DNA of 64,000 nt, from positions 118,766,430-118,830,429 of the forward strand of contig OY720634.1 of assembly GCA_963169105.1 (NCBI GenBank), given 5' to 3'. The DNA is from Ceriagrion tenellum. Lineage: Eukaryota; Arthropoda; Insecta; Odonata; Coenagrionidae. The position numbers and the translations under genes are program-made. The notes under the pieces are model-generated. The model saw nothing but the letters and a program-made list of their open reading frames with translations, was not told the origin of the DNA and ran no database searches. Of this stretch, positions 11,768-22,771 are shown piece by piece; position 1 is the first letter of the stretch, and each line of letters begins with the position of its first letter.

Positions 11768-11862
11768 TTCGGACCTGATGTTGCCGACTGAAATACCGGC
11801 GAAAAGGTCGTCCAATAAAATGCTGCACCGCGGGGAGAACCCGAAAAATTATAATTTACAAG
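11768..11862 (+). repeat. Hammerhead-bearing inverted arm, right
   Basis: Inverted partner of 11037-11130. Differences from the left arm are scattered point changes, consistent with independent ageing of once-identical arms. Confidence 0.85.
11771..11813 (+). ncRNA. Degenerate hammerhead-like motif in right arm
   Basis: Plus strand: GGAC (stem I), CTGATGT, TGCCG..CCGGC (stem II), GAAAAGGTC, GTCC (stem I). Compared with the left arm, the conserved A9 of CTGATGA is T, and GAAAC has become GAAAA. Stem I (4 pairs) and stem II are retained. The core change predicts loss of cleavage. Confidence 0.55.
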
Positions 11863-12030
11863 TCTTATTCTCTGAGGTTGATTAAAGAAGGTAGTAAAAC
11901 AAGAAAATGAGCTCCAGTTCGTGCAAGTGACGAACTTTACAGTGTCCGACGTCTCAACGAGTCTCGCGTTGGCCCCGTATGTATGAAGCGAAGCGCACGC
12001 ACTATCCACTTACATTACAAACATGCTACA

Positions 12031-12145
12031 AGTCTTCCTAAATACTTTCCTCTTTATTTGGTACATGAACTTATTCCTAGATCTTCCTCTGAGGACTTAT
12101 CCCTCTATTTTCCCTTCAATTATATTCTTCACAAACCCATTGTGT
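12031..12145 (-). mobile_element. Non-LTR retrotransposon 3' fragment, copy C
   Basis: Read on the minus strand, this matches the LINE tail of copies A, B and D: AATGGGTTTGTGAAGAA, then ATTGAAGGGAAAATAGAGGG, then AGAGGAAG, then AAGAGGAAAGTA. It covers only about 115 bases of the family and lies between the two ~600 bp repeats. Confidence 0.75.
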
Positions 12146-12184
12146 ACATGTGTATAAGGGTGTTTTTCTGCGAAGGTGCGAGTG

Positions 12185-12620
12185 TTTGAGAAAGAGAGTA
12201 TAATGCGAATGCGGGTTTAGGGAAGTCGAGATAAAGAAGAGGTGGTAGAGAGATGAACGCGTTTATATGTTCGTTGGGGAAAGGAGAGAGAGGCAGATAA
12301 GGGGAGGGGACTGAAGAGGGAGAAAGAAAGAGAGGATCAGAAGGGTGAGGAAACGAGGAGAGAGTTATGGGATGAGCACGAAAACAATTGGGAGTAAAGA
12401 TTTTTTTATCCAGCCAAGGCTGTGGCGTTGGCTGCCGGGGTAGTGAGGGGGTGGGGAGGGGAAAAAAAGAGAACTATGAGGGGCGAGAGGGGTGTGTGAG
12501 GGAGGGGAGGAGCCGAAAGGGATGCTGGGAATGGTGGTATGAGGGACACTACGGAGTGAGGAGATAAAGAGAATGAGATAGATGTGGAGTGAGTGGGCTC
12601 GCGGGTGGAACGAACTGAAC
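12185..12620 (+). repeat. Polypurine island
   Basis: About 430 bases dominated by GGA, GAA and GAGAG on the plus strand, broken by a T-run and a GC-rich patch at 12400-12440. Minus-strand frames (12365-12703) are S/P/F-rich low-complexity shadows. It ends just upstream of repeat copy 2. Confidence 0.7.
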
Positions 12621-13204
12621 GAAAAAAACAGACAAACATACATATATACGCAAATATAGGTATACCTATGTACTCCCATGCCTATACAGCACCGACTACA
12701 CATACAAACATCTATATATATTTACATATCCGACCGAAAAACAATGAAAAAAGTCAAGGGACGGATATTTTTTGCAGCTACTACCGCCGTGCTTCCCTTC
12801 TCCCCCACCCCTTCCGTCGAGTACCCATGATCCTCTCACCGTGACATCATGCTACTTAGTGCTCATGAACATTGAATGTATGCGACGAAGCGCCTCTCTC
12901 TCTCTTGTATTTGCGACTGTAACGTGTGTGTGCATGCGAGAGTGGGGTAGGGTAAAATTTAATTTTTTTTCGAAATCACATCTGCTATGATGTCGCGGCG
13001 AAAATCGATCCTTTTGGCGTAGTGACGGAGGAACTCTCGGGTAAAAGACGGAAGAGAGTAGGCGAGTGTTTCGTCACTTGGTTCCGTAGTCGCTAACATA
13101 GGTATTTTTACCGGGGATACAGCGACTGATAAACTTAAAAATTGGTCATGGCCATGTGTTAAATAGGGAATGATGAATGAACACATATGACAGCCTAATT
13201 AGAT

Positions 13205-13372
13205 GAGAAAGAAAATCCGAAGATTCTTGTGATATTGTGTGGAATTAATGCATGATGCAGAAATGAAAATGATTCAGGTGACCTGATGATGATGAAAAAA
13301 CATCGAAACTTAGGTCGCAGTAAACTTTTTTTCCGTGGATAATCGAAAATTTTTCATTTCTTTAAATTAGAT
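13205..13372 (+). mobile_element. Short insertion with 8 bp target-site duplication
   Basis: Comparison with copy 1, which has an uninterrupted CCTAATTAGGTTAATTTTG at 11629-11647, defines an insertion in copy 2 of about 160 bases plus a duplicated AATTAGAT (13197-13204 and 13365-13372). The inserted DNA has no open frame and contains a hammerhead-like core at 13283-13316. It is best explained as a small non-autonomous mobile element. Confidence 0.7.
13283..13316 (+). ncRNA. Hammerhead-like motif inside the 13.2 kb insertion
   Basis: CTGATGA, T, GATG-AAAAAA-CATC (stem II), GAAAC, TTA, GGTC. Core bases are intact and the same extra T precedes stem II. Stem I complementarity is poor (only the first pair is clear), so activity is doubtful. 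Confidence 0.5.
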
Positions 13373-13479
13373 TAATTTTGATTCTCAATTAAATCACTCG
13401 CGACTGTCTCAGCCGTTGGGAGATCTTAGCAAACCAATGTAACCTCACTCATCATCGAATGAGCTCACGCGAAAAGAAT

Positions 13480-15355
13480 TTAAATATTATCGCAACGCCC
13501 TTGAACATCATTACCAAAGCGAATGCCCCTGCGAGTGCTTTTACTGAGATGTCTAGCCACAACAATTTACCTTAGAAAAGCTCAAACTGGTATTCATATT
13601 CGATGGCCAGCGCTACACATCCCAAATATTCCTTTCATCTTCAATTTTCTAATATCTAGAGAGAGAGAAAGAGAGAAACTATTAATGGATTGAAGGAAAT
13701 GACCTAAAGATCTAGTTTTCCGTATTCTGAGTGACTATTCGGTTTGAATCATCATGAATCGTCTTTACTTCTCACGCTACGACTCTTAAATACGACTCTT
13801 CAGTCTTCTTTAAGATATATCTTCTGGTTTATCATGTATCAGTCAAAAAGAGTATTCATTGAACTTTTCTGTATCATGCTTCTTATTAATTAGTTAAATC
13901 AAAACACTGGTACATACTTTTCCACAATTTTCTCTTCTTTGTGTCATGCATTCCGCCGACTTTGAGTCAGTATATAGTCAGAGAATTCGTGTTTATAAGC
14001 ATTGTTTTTTCGACTCACAATATAAAGTAGAGCACTCAAATTCCTAAGGTGCTTACTTTTAAGTATAATATCTTAGTATAGTACATGATCTATCTTCCTA
14101 TGGTGTCCGTACTTTGCGACTATTTTCATTTTTCTGCAAAAGGTTAGCATTCACTGTAAAATATATAAAACATTACCTAGCTTGGAAAAAAGAGAGATAA
14201 CCTCTTTCACTATCAATTGTTTTAGGTATGGGTAGAAGAAAGATATACATGCGTTCTCGCTTACAAATAATGATTCAATGGGGTATTATCTGAAGGACAC
14301 ATACCTCACCTTCCCTTAGTATGCCTGAGTATTTAATCATCTTCGCAGCGGAAAGGAAATAGTTTTAATTCTCAATGACAAGCAATGAACCTATCCCATC
14401 TTACCTATCGAACTTTGACTGTACAAAATGGTCCACTTTTAAAAATAAACCAGGAATGTTTCGTACAGAGAAGAATTGTATCGAGTTTAAAAAACAAAAC
14501 CCAACAGTATATATTTTAAGGTGCATTGATATAATCATAAACCTATGCCAAATTCTGAACGTCACTGAAAGAATCCCAAAATCATTTTCCTAGCCTTTTC
14601 CGATAATAATTAGGTAATTAGGGGCTAATATGTCCGAAGCATTCGATTTAGCCATAAGGCCGAAAATTTGAGGAATGACGACAGGTGACATTTAATCTGT
14701 CCCTCGCAATGATAACTTCCTCAAGCTCTTGTAGCTTACTTTGGAGCACAACACTATTTATTAAGCTTACATATTGGCTTTTTGGTCTCCCTCAATGAAA
14801 CTTTCCATTAATTGAATTTTTTCCCTTTCGATCAAGTTTCAGGTAAGTTTTCCATCTTTCAAAAATGTCCGATTTCCATGGCTCCAATTTTTTTAACTGC
14901 GAAGTCTCTCAAGGGTTTTTCTTCTTGTCTTGATTAGGATGTGCTAAATAGCTGTCCGACAAGGGGCACCTGGAAGATAAAGATTATGTAACGTTAGCAG
15001 CTCGGTCCATTCAGATAATGTGATTTGGTGGCAAATGGTTAAATTGAAATAAATATATCCTCATTCGACTACATGAATGACGTGGAGGAGAACACGAAAG
15101 TGAGTTAGCATTGCACGGGCGACCGACCTGCTGGATGTCCATTTTAGGCGCCAGTGATAATTTCCATGCAGCACATTTCGAGACTCGGATGTGCTAGCGC
15201 GCTGATTTTGGAAAAGGAAAGATCTCACTTAAATCTATTCTAGAAATTGTACGAAGACTGATTAAGAAATACAGAACCTAATTTTGTTCCACATATTTCT
15301 CGATAAATAAACGGTTGCACCTTGTATATAAAAGCTGAATGTATAAGTCACCCTG
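13480..15355. other. Unannotated AT-rich sequence
   Basis: No gene or repeat partner recognised. A short GA-rich run occurs at about 13660-13680. The 72-codon frame at 14375-14593 has no recognisable domain. Confidence 0.5.
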
Positions 15356-15361
15356 AGGGTA

Positions 15362-15960
15362 GAACAATTAGAGCAAGTGGATTCCTTCACCTAACTCGGA
15401 AGTACCATCACGTGGGACGGAAGAAGTACAACCGACATCAAGCGGAGAATAGTCCAACCTAAGATAGCTCAAGTTCATCGGAAAAAAGACAATTGCTGTG
15501 CTAAAAAAAGATAGAATTACAAACCAGGAAACAGTGTGAAAAACATTTTTGTGGAGCGTAGTACATACCATTAAGGACCATAGGACAAGCAGACCCGAAA
15601 AAACTAGAAGCCTTCGAAACCTGGTTCTGGAGGAGGATGCTGAAGAGAAAATGGACGGGCAATAGAAGAGAAGAAATGATGAAGTGTACAGAAGAATGGA
15701 AGAGGAAAGGATCATATGGAACACAATAGAGAAAAGAAGGACCAGATGGATTGAATACACCTTAAGGCACAATGGGTTTGTGAAGAACATATTTGAAGGC
15801 AAAATAGAGGGAAAAGTCCCCAGAGGAAGACCCAGGAATAATTTCATGGACCAAATCAAGAGGAAAGTACATAGAGATGCCAGGAGGTTAGGGAACTAGC
15901 ATTAAATAGGGAAGAGTGTGGGACTGCAGTCAAGCAATTTTAGGATTGAACAACCAATGA
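15362..15960 (+). mobile_element. Non-LTR retrotransposon 3' fragment, copy D (longest)
   Basis: The most complete copy of the family. Frame reading gives EQLEQVDSFT, a stop where Y is expected, then LGSTITWDG and DIKRRI, the RT region E block (YLGS motif). Next come a degenerate FLWS-type block, VLEEDAEEKMD, WNTIEKRRTRWIEYTLRHNG, and VPRGRPRNNFMDQ to a stop at about 15899. The 3' untranslated tail to 15960 matches copies A and B. At least one in-frame stop and one or more frameshifts make it a pseudogene. It is truncated before the catalytic palm, so no YADD box is present. Confidence 0.88.
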
Positions 15961-16512
15961 AACTGTAATATTTGAAAAGAGCAAGGCTTTTAAAAAGGTT
16001 TAAAGGTGACAGCAACGCCATACCGGCCGATGGAAATTGATGCCTATTGTAGAATTAGCCGGAATTTTAGCAACCAACTTGGGATGTGACGCGAGAGTAG
16101 CAGTTCCCAGAGCCAATATTCTGTTTTCGACAAATTCTACGTAGACTGAGTACCACATCCGCCGCATAGCCCCAAACTCGCTCCTTGGGACCTTTTTTAT
16201 TTCCGTCACTAAAAGCAAATCTCAGGAGTATCCCATTCGAGAGCTCCAAAGAAGGGTTTTAGATTTTGTGGGACATGACCATCAATTGCCTGTTTCATGT
16301 GTTGGAGGACTTACAAAAACACTGTAAGAAGTGCATTCTGGTAGATTTGGACTGCTTTGAAAACGACACCATAAATATTGAGGTAGAGTGAAAACATCTA
16401 TGAAGAAGTCAGTCTATCTTCCTTGATCAGTTCTCATTGATTTGTTGTTGACGTCAAGTCAACAATAAACCACGAAACTTCAAGTAAACTCTCAGATATC
16501 GGCTCAATTCAG

Positions 16513-16564
16513 CTCAAAGCTCTAATCAACTCAGGTTTGAGTTGATTAGAGCCTCAACTTTGAG
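16513..16564. repeat. Strong hairpin
   Basis: A perfect 15 bp stem (GCTCTAATCAACTCA at 16519-16533, complement at 16538-16552) with a 4-base loop. It is extended outside by CTCAAA (16513-16518) pairing with TTTGAG (16559-16564) across a bulge. I cannot tie it to a known RNA. It may be the centre of a fold-back element. Confidence 0.75.
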
Positions 16565-16664
16565 GTATACGATCGGCAAGGGCGTGTAATGAGTCGTCGA
16601 TCATTACGGCTATATCCGTAACGGGGGAATGAATAGGGTTTGGGAACTTGGGAAAAGTCGACTA

Positions 16665-16812
16665 GGTACGCTCCACCATAGTCGGGGACTACCCAAACTT
16701 TTCATCATGGAGATACCATATGAACCCTCAGTACACATCAAAAGTTGCACCTTGATGCTACTACGCGACAGACAGGGGTGTCATGACCCCCAGTTTGGAA
16801 AGCACTGGTCTA
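16665..16812 (-). mobile_element. hAT-type non-autonomous element (fragment or MITE)
   Basis: On the minus strand one end reads CAGTGCTTTCCAAACTGGGG and the other ends in AAAAGTTTGGGTAGTCCCC. This opposed CCAAACT/AGTTTGG layout with a CAGTG start is typical of hAT-superfamily termini. The right end is degenerate and no clean 8 bp target-site duplication is visible. The 84-codon plus-strand frame across it is a shadow. Confidence 0.55.
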
Positions 16813-17234
16813 GACGGTCACAAAGCATTTCCCGGCAGCGCAAACATACTCGTCAAATACTCGTGGCCATGATCTCCGCATAACCGTAGCTGACCTTTTT
16901 CCTTCTCCCTACTCTTAGGCATTATCCCAGGCATTAAGCAAAGAGTAGACCTAGCGCTAGACTTTTTCATGTTGATAAGTGCAACATTTAAAATTACACT
17001 GAGACCTTAAGTGCATCTTTTGCCGAATGAAAAATACCGAGTATAATCAAAATAAATTTTCCGAATGACTACAGTTTCTAGAAATAAGGTCCAGAAAACA
17101 TGGCTCTTTTTTCAAGATACTGTGTCAAGGACGACCGTTTCAGGGCACGCACTTGTCGATGCTTGTCACGGTGTTCGTAATCCAATCCGACCTGTCACTT
17201 TGAGAGAAACATGGCAGATTTTACTTTCGGGAAA

Positions 17235-17312
17235 AGGGTAGCTTATACCCCCAATAATGATATAAGCGGCTGAATACCACCAGGAACAAAATGGGCTCGA
17301 ATCCCGGCAGGG
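17235..17312 (+). mobile_element. tRNA-derived SINE head
   Basis: B box GGGCTCGAATCCC (17293-17305) with a weak A-box-like TAGCTTATACCC about 55 bases upstream. The B box is close to consensus and the A box is poor. Confidence 0.5.
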
Positions 17313-17319
17313 GCAGAGA

Positions 17320-18740
17320 TTATTCAAGGTAATCCCGATCCCTTATTGAAATATTAAGTCAAGAGCCCTTAAAATGCCAGAAAAACACTTAAAACTTCTC
17401 TCGTCAAATGAGAGGTTAAACTGTGGTCCCCTTAGTGCCACTCGTGAAGAGTAGGCTAATTATGACGCCAGGATTCTCTCAATCCTTCCTCCGTTCATTA
17501 AGTAACCCTTCCTATTCACTGGCCTTTAATGACCCAAATTTGCTCAGTTGTCCGTCGCCTTGGCATACAAAAAGCTTATTTTGACTGGCTATTGGTGATT
17601 CCACTTTTGAGGTATATCTGAGTCCATTTGAAGCGAAAAAGCATTTCCTCACTCGCTTGAGGAAGCTTGAGGAAGGTTGGCGCACATTGTACCAATGGAA
17701 TATCACAGAGATCTGTGCTTAGTCAGCCTGGGATAAATTTTTTGTTTTCTTCGTGTTTAAAAGAGCAGCAACGGAAGCATCACTTTACTCATACTGTTTT
17801 TGTTAGAATTACAAAAGTTTCGCAATGATTTGGTGAGTAACAAATTCGCAATATTTACTTTTATCTTAAATACACAAGGCTAATATTTCAAAGCGCTTCT
17901 CTGAGAACTTTATTAAGCTCTGTTTGCATCCGAAGGTAGTAATAGGTTATCTTCACGTTTTAAGGGCATATCTATCTATTTTAAGCCTCTGTTTGAAGTA
18001 TCTCCTTGACAGTTACGAATTATAAAGAGATTTTCATAAGAGGAGCAAAATAATTTCATTTTCATAAAATTTCAGCTAGTCTTTCAAAAACAGATAACAG
18101 TAAGAAAAACCAACCAAATCCGGAGCAGGAAAAAGTCTTTTGTCACCTTTGACACTCAGGCTTTAGAAGCACAGAGCCAATAGCAAAGAAGCCCTTCCAT
18201 TTCCTTTCTTATCTGCTCCGCTACGAAGAACGCGCCTTTCTTAAAATTACCTTCTTCGACTCGAGGGCCTTTTTTTAAATTGCCCCTTCATGAGTGTGAG
18301 CAAAGCATGACAGGTCTGATTAAAGCAGTTAAGTCGTTGCCAAGAAACTCAAGGATACAAATGAATTGTGCCTTTATTCGAGGTTTTTTGGTCGCTCCTA
18401 CAGCCTCCTTTTGATGGCAACATAGCTGAAGAATTCGCTATGAATTAATATCTTAATCATGCGTCACAAAATCTACAGGATCCTCATCCCTCACTGGGAA
18501 GCATCGAGCCAACTTTTGCTCTTATTCACTATAAAAATTATATTAACTACACCAAAAATTAAAATTACAAAAACCATTACTACTTGCATATAAACGGCTA
18601 AAAAAAAGTCTTGCCCACGTGGCTAAAAGTTTGAATGAAGCTTCTCATATTTGCTGGATACTTAAAGGTGGCATAAATAGAACTTTTAAGCGAATTAGGT
18701 TGTCTACGCGGTAATGCGGAACCAACATTAGGGCCTAAAA
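17320..18740. other. Unannotated AT-rich sequence
   Basis: No recognisable gene or RNA. The first satellite unit at 18749 begins abruptly after it. Confidence 0.5.
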
Positions 18741-18748
18741 ATTTTAAA

Positions 18749-19248
18749 CGTGGTAAATAATGAACATAGTTCAGATTAAATTTTCCTAAATTTTTAGTAT
18801 AAATCAACAATGATAACAAAAATCACAAAAATGTAGTGATATTTCTACCTCTAGATCACCTTTCTTTTAAAAAAAATTACCGTGGTAAATAATGAACATA
18901 ATTCAGATTGAATTTTACTACATTTTTAGCATAAATCAACAGAATAATGAACAAATGTAGTGATATCTCTACCTCTAGGGAACCTTTCTTCTAAAAAGAA
19001 ATATACCGTGGTAAATAATGAACATAATTCAGATTGAATTTTACTACATTTTTAGCATAAATCAACAGAATAATGAAAAAATGTAGTGATATCTCTACCT
19101 CTAGGGAACCTTTCTTCTAAAAAGAAATATACCGTGGTAAATAATGAACATGATTCAGATTGAATTTTACTACATTTTTAGCATAAATCAACACAGTGAA
19201 AAAAATCTCAAAAATGTAGTGATTATCTACCTCTAGAGCATCTTTCTA
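18749..19248 (+). repeat. Satellite-like tandem array, 4 units of ~126-132 bp
   Basis: Units start at 18749, 18881, 19007 and 19133, each with CGTGGTAAATAATGAACAT, then TTCAGATT, TTTTTAG.ATAAATCAACA, then AATGTAGTGAT and CTACCTCTAG. The two central units (from 18881 and 19007) are nearly identical. The first unit is the most diverged and the last one ends early, as expected of an array that expanded from the middle. No frame is conserved. Confidence 0.95.
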
Positions 19249-19535
19249 CACAGTTGCCGAATGCGAAAAGTTTTCTCCCTCTTTAGTGACTATTATACCG
19301 CGTTATCAATATAAAAGCATAGCAAAAATTAAAAGATTCTCCAATGGCCGTAAACATGGCACCACTCGTCAAACATGCAACCACACAACACTTACTGTGC
19401 TGGTTTGCGGGAAAAGGGGATTCCACTGCAGGGACCAACCACAGCCTCTCTACCAGAATACCCTCCTGTGATGGTTTACGGGAATGTTACTTCCTCGCCA
19501 GTGACCACCACAGACACACACACTCAACCCAGTTG

Positions 19536-19633
19536 GGATCCTTTTCGAGGGCTAATGGGACCCTGATAAGGATGCCTGGGTTATAACCTGAGATCCTTCA
19601 TAGGGCTAATGGGACCCTACTAAGGATGCCTGG
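19536..19633 (+). repeat. Two-unit tandem repeat (~54 bp)
   Basis: GATCCTT, then GGGCTAATGGGACCCT, then AAGGATGCCTGG occurs twice with a ~54-base period. AAGGAT at the end pairs with ATCCTT at the start of each unit, so each unit can also form a hairpin. Confidence 0.8.
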
Positions 19634-19649
19634 TCATTACCACAATTTC

Positions 19650-21725
19650 TTTGATTTAATTAATATAAAAGCAGATGGTATGGAGTATACCTGTCCAGCT
19701 TCGGTGCCTACACTTAAATGATTGCGACCTACAATGCCCGAATTCTGAAGATCACTCAATATAAATCTTTCTGATGTAAGTATTACTATAAGTACAAGTA
19801 AAAAGGTTAAGGTGATTATAGCATATAGGTGTCGTTCGTGACTCACGAATACCAAGAGTCGAGTAGATTACATAACGCATTTTTTTAAAGCCAAGTCACG
19901 ACTTCTTGGTGCTATTCGAAGAGGCATCTTTCGATGGCCCTCTCCCTTTTTTCTCGCAAACAAACATTCTCTCACACAGAGCACCTTTCAACATCCCTTT
20001 ATCTCATTCATCTCTTTTCCATATTGTTTTCAAAATATTTTCCACTTAAATCCTTTTCCTCCCTCCTGCATAACCCTCGTCGTTTGTTTTCTCTTTTATC
20101 CGGCTTACCATCTCCATTCTTCTCCAAGCTCATTTCTCAAAATCCTCCAATCCACGCTCATTCTCCCAAGTTCAAGATATAAAAAGGCACCTCAAAGATT
20201 GAGCTCGGTTGAGGATCTATTGAGTTATCTACACTCCACCGTTGCCTTAAAAGACTGCGTGATGCCTGCACAAAAGTCTTTCATAATGCAATTTTTCTGT
20301 CGGTTACATAATACCTACAACCCTTCCACCCAAAATATTCCATATGATCAAGTTGGTTCATATAGAGATTTTGGCCTCGTACATTTTTCTTTATCTCCTA
20401 TTTTAATTCTAATAACTTAGAACGGAGTTTTCCAAATCTCCAAACTAGCCTAATCTTTTTCTTCATTTTGATTCAATGCATCTGTTAGTAGCCTTGTAAC
20501 CATTTCCTATCTGCCCCTTTGTGTGGTGAAGTTTCAACAAAAAAAATAGCATTTGATACCGTCATAATTCTATTTTTTATGATAGATAACAAATCGGTAG
20601 AAGAGCAATTGGTATCGCTTAAGTTTTGGTATGGCTTAGTTTTAAATAGGACAGGACTCAGCAAGTCTAGAATATATAATAAGTGGCAACCCTCAGAACC
20701 CATGCAGAACTGTAGCAGTTTCAAAAGTAGAAACTGGCCTCTCCAACTATTCGTCAATGTATTAAGAACGGAACAGCTTACGCACGACGAGTGCATCAGT
20801 TGAGCGTACTTCGATAGCTTGGGTCACTTTGCACTCACTGGATGCCAATCGTAGACAACACTCAAACGAGTAGGAGGGTCACTTCTCTGAATATGAACCG
20901 AGCCCAGGGATGCTTTGGGGACTCATAGAGAACCTGTGATTTCATTGTCAACGGCTTGGTTCTTCCGTAAATGGTGAATTATAAAGTGAACCTGGGCATA
21001 TTTTAGCATTTTTTTAAATTTTTCAGATAGATGATTGGGTATGGTAAAAGTTGGTTTTTTTAAGTGTCAAAAAAATTAGGAACTAGTACTTTGACGTTCA
21101 GGAAATTCTAACTCGAATAAAAAGGGAAAGTAAGCATAGACTTTGAAGATTTCACGGAAATTATTTAGGATGTCCGCTTTCGAGAAATAGTGGACATCAC
21201 CTAGTGTTTGTTTTTAAGAAAGTTTCCACTGTAAGAAATTTTCCATAAACAATCATTTTTGACACCGTTAATTACCTCACTTTATGAAATAAAATGTTCA
21301 GCCCAAAGGACTCAGGCAAAATTGACTCGGAAATTATTTGACAGGCAGACGACAATTGAAGTCGTTTACGACATGAAGTACGCGTAGAATGGGTTGGTGC
21401 TGGAGGGATTTTTATGAGAAAAGTGGAATGCTGCAGAAAAACTCGTCGCCGGTATGAGCCAGCTCTTAAAGAAAGGCGCCCAAGGGTCACAAAAGTTTGA
21501 CATCCCATTTAACGGATGGAGTGCTACCGTTAAATCTCTCTCCAAATTGTACTTTCTGTTTTTTATTCCATCTTATCTCAGTAACGAGAGGAAAAAGAAA
21601 ATAATTATAAATGAGACAACAGAATGAAAATATGGTAAACAAACAATCCAACGATAAATAAACTGCTGTTTAGACCTTGTGTCCACTTTCATTTCCCCTC
21701 CCTGCTAAACTAAATAAAATTTCAC
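19650..21725. other. Unannotated sequence
   Basis: A C/T-rich stretch runs from about 19930 to 20170. The frames at 19934-20182 and 20485-20803 have no domain I recognise, and those at 20.5-20.8 kb overlap on both strands. Nothing else seen. Confidence 0.4.
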
Positions 21726-21729
21726 TACC

Positions 21730-21790
21730 ACCATCGGGTCTCGAACCCAGTCCATCCGAATAAGAAGCCCGTGTTCTAGCCACCACATAA
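21730..21790 (-). mobile_element. tRNA-derived SINE head
   Basis: On minus: TGGCTAGAACACGGGC (A box with good TGGCNNA start) and GGGTTCGAGACCC (consensus B box) at 21736-21748 on plus, spaced about 20 bases apart. The flanks do not close an acceptor stem. It directly abuts the dispersed repeat that begins at 21813. Confidence 0.65.
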
Positions 21791-21812
21791 ACAAGATCCT
21801 GTTGTTCTTAAA

Positions 21813-22268
21813 ATAGTTTAAGCGATATATCGTTTCACCTAAAAATCATTGAATTTGGTCTCATTTGATAGAAAAAAATTTCACCCTTCCAAAAATACCA
21901 AAATATCAGCCCCTTACCCAGCTACTTTCCGAGATTTTGACGAAAAAATCCCAGTTCTTTAATATGGAAAATAGTACGTGTATGCACTCCACAGAGACCT
22001 TATTTAAAAATCTAGGAATTTCAATCACCCAGATCTCATTTAAAAATTAACATTGTGTAGTTTATGTGTTTCCTTACCTTTTTTTGAAAATAAATCAAAA
22101 TGTCACTGTACTTATTCTTTCAGAATCATAAGCAAACCTTTCATTGTGCGGGAGTTTGAAACGCATCGCGCAAAAAAATGAGTCAATCTAAAGGCTTGTT
22201 CAGTTATTTTTATGTAGTTTCTTAGAATTTCAGTCACATAAAAGTATATTAACTTACAATTAATACTA
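21813..22268 (+). repeat. Dispersed ~455 bp repeat, copy 1
   Basis: Aligns by eye end to end with 37163-37618. Shared blocks include TTTGGTCTCATTT, CAAAATATCAGCCCCTTACC, CTACTTTCCGAGATT, AAAAATTAACA.TGTGTAGTT, AAATAAATCA and TAAAAGTATATTA. No coding frame is conserved between the copies. Confidence 0.9.
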
Positions 22269-22635
22269 CAATGTTTAGTACTGACAAAACTACTTCATGC
22301 TTACTATATCAGTCGAAATTAAAGCGTAAAATTCGAATATGGTCTCTGTTATGTCAAAGGAACTATCTTGCTCTAACCAACCTTAAGGTACACGGCCGAA
22401 ATCCATCTTTCCACGCACAGTTAATGACTGCAAAAAAAGATGCAGAGATGGTTTAGAAACTAATTAACAAACACCTCAATTTGGACTTCTCCCTCTTCAA
22501 ATTTTTTCCCTACTTAAAATGAAACATAAACTTGGTGAGTCCATAGGGTTTTATTTTATATCGCGACTAGGATTCTAATGTAGAACGTTATCTTTAGGTG
22601 CAACCCCGCACAGATAAATACCATAAATATGTCTT

Positions 22636-22771
22636 ACTAGCTGACCCGTGCGAATATTTCGCACAGTATGAAGCTTCTTCCTGTTTCTTCCTTCCTGTTC
22701 TTCTAACTGTTGAATATTTCGTACTCTACGCAGCTTCTTCCTTCTTTCCTCCTATTCTTCTACCTGTTTCT
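22636..22771 (+). repeat. TAGC-ACCCG hairpin head plus 60 bp tandem duplication
   Basis: ACTAGCTGACCCGTGCGAA is followed by a 7 bp inverted repeat (GTGCGAA-TAT-TTCGCAC). The segment from GAATATTTCG then repeats with a 60-base period (22652 and 22712). The ACTAGC...ACCCGT...hairpin layout recurs at 38735-38775 (minus) and 52335-52369 (plus), so it marks the end of one interspersed-repeat superfamily. Confidence 0.7.

Larger units (their letters stand above)
12708..13472 (+). repeat. Dispersed ~600 bp repeat, copy 2 (with insertion)
   Basis: Same landmarks and order as 11134-11740, but interrupted at 13205-13372. The flanking hammerhead-bearing arms of copy 1 are absent here. The reading frames differ between the copies, so selection on a protein looks unlikely. 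Confidence 0.9.

Noticed and set aside
11710..12009. 99-codon minus frame
   Set aside because: Runs through the right hammerhead-bearing arm and the end of the dispersed repeat; not conserved in the second repeat copy.
18749..19248. CRISPR-like array
   Set aside because: Units are contiguous ~126-132 bp tandem copies with no spacers, and the window is eukaryotic.
21730..21790. True tRNA gene
   Set aside because: Good A and B boxes, but no acceptor stem or complete cloverleaf can be drawn; SINE head fits better. The same applies to the other B-box sites.
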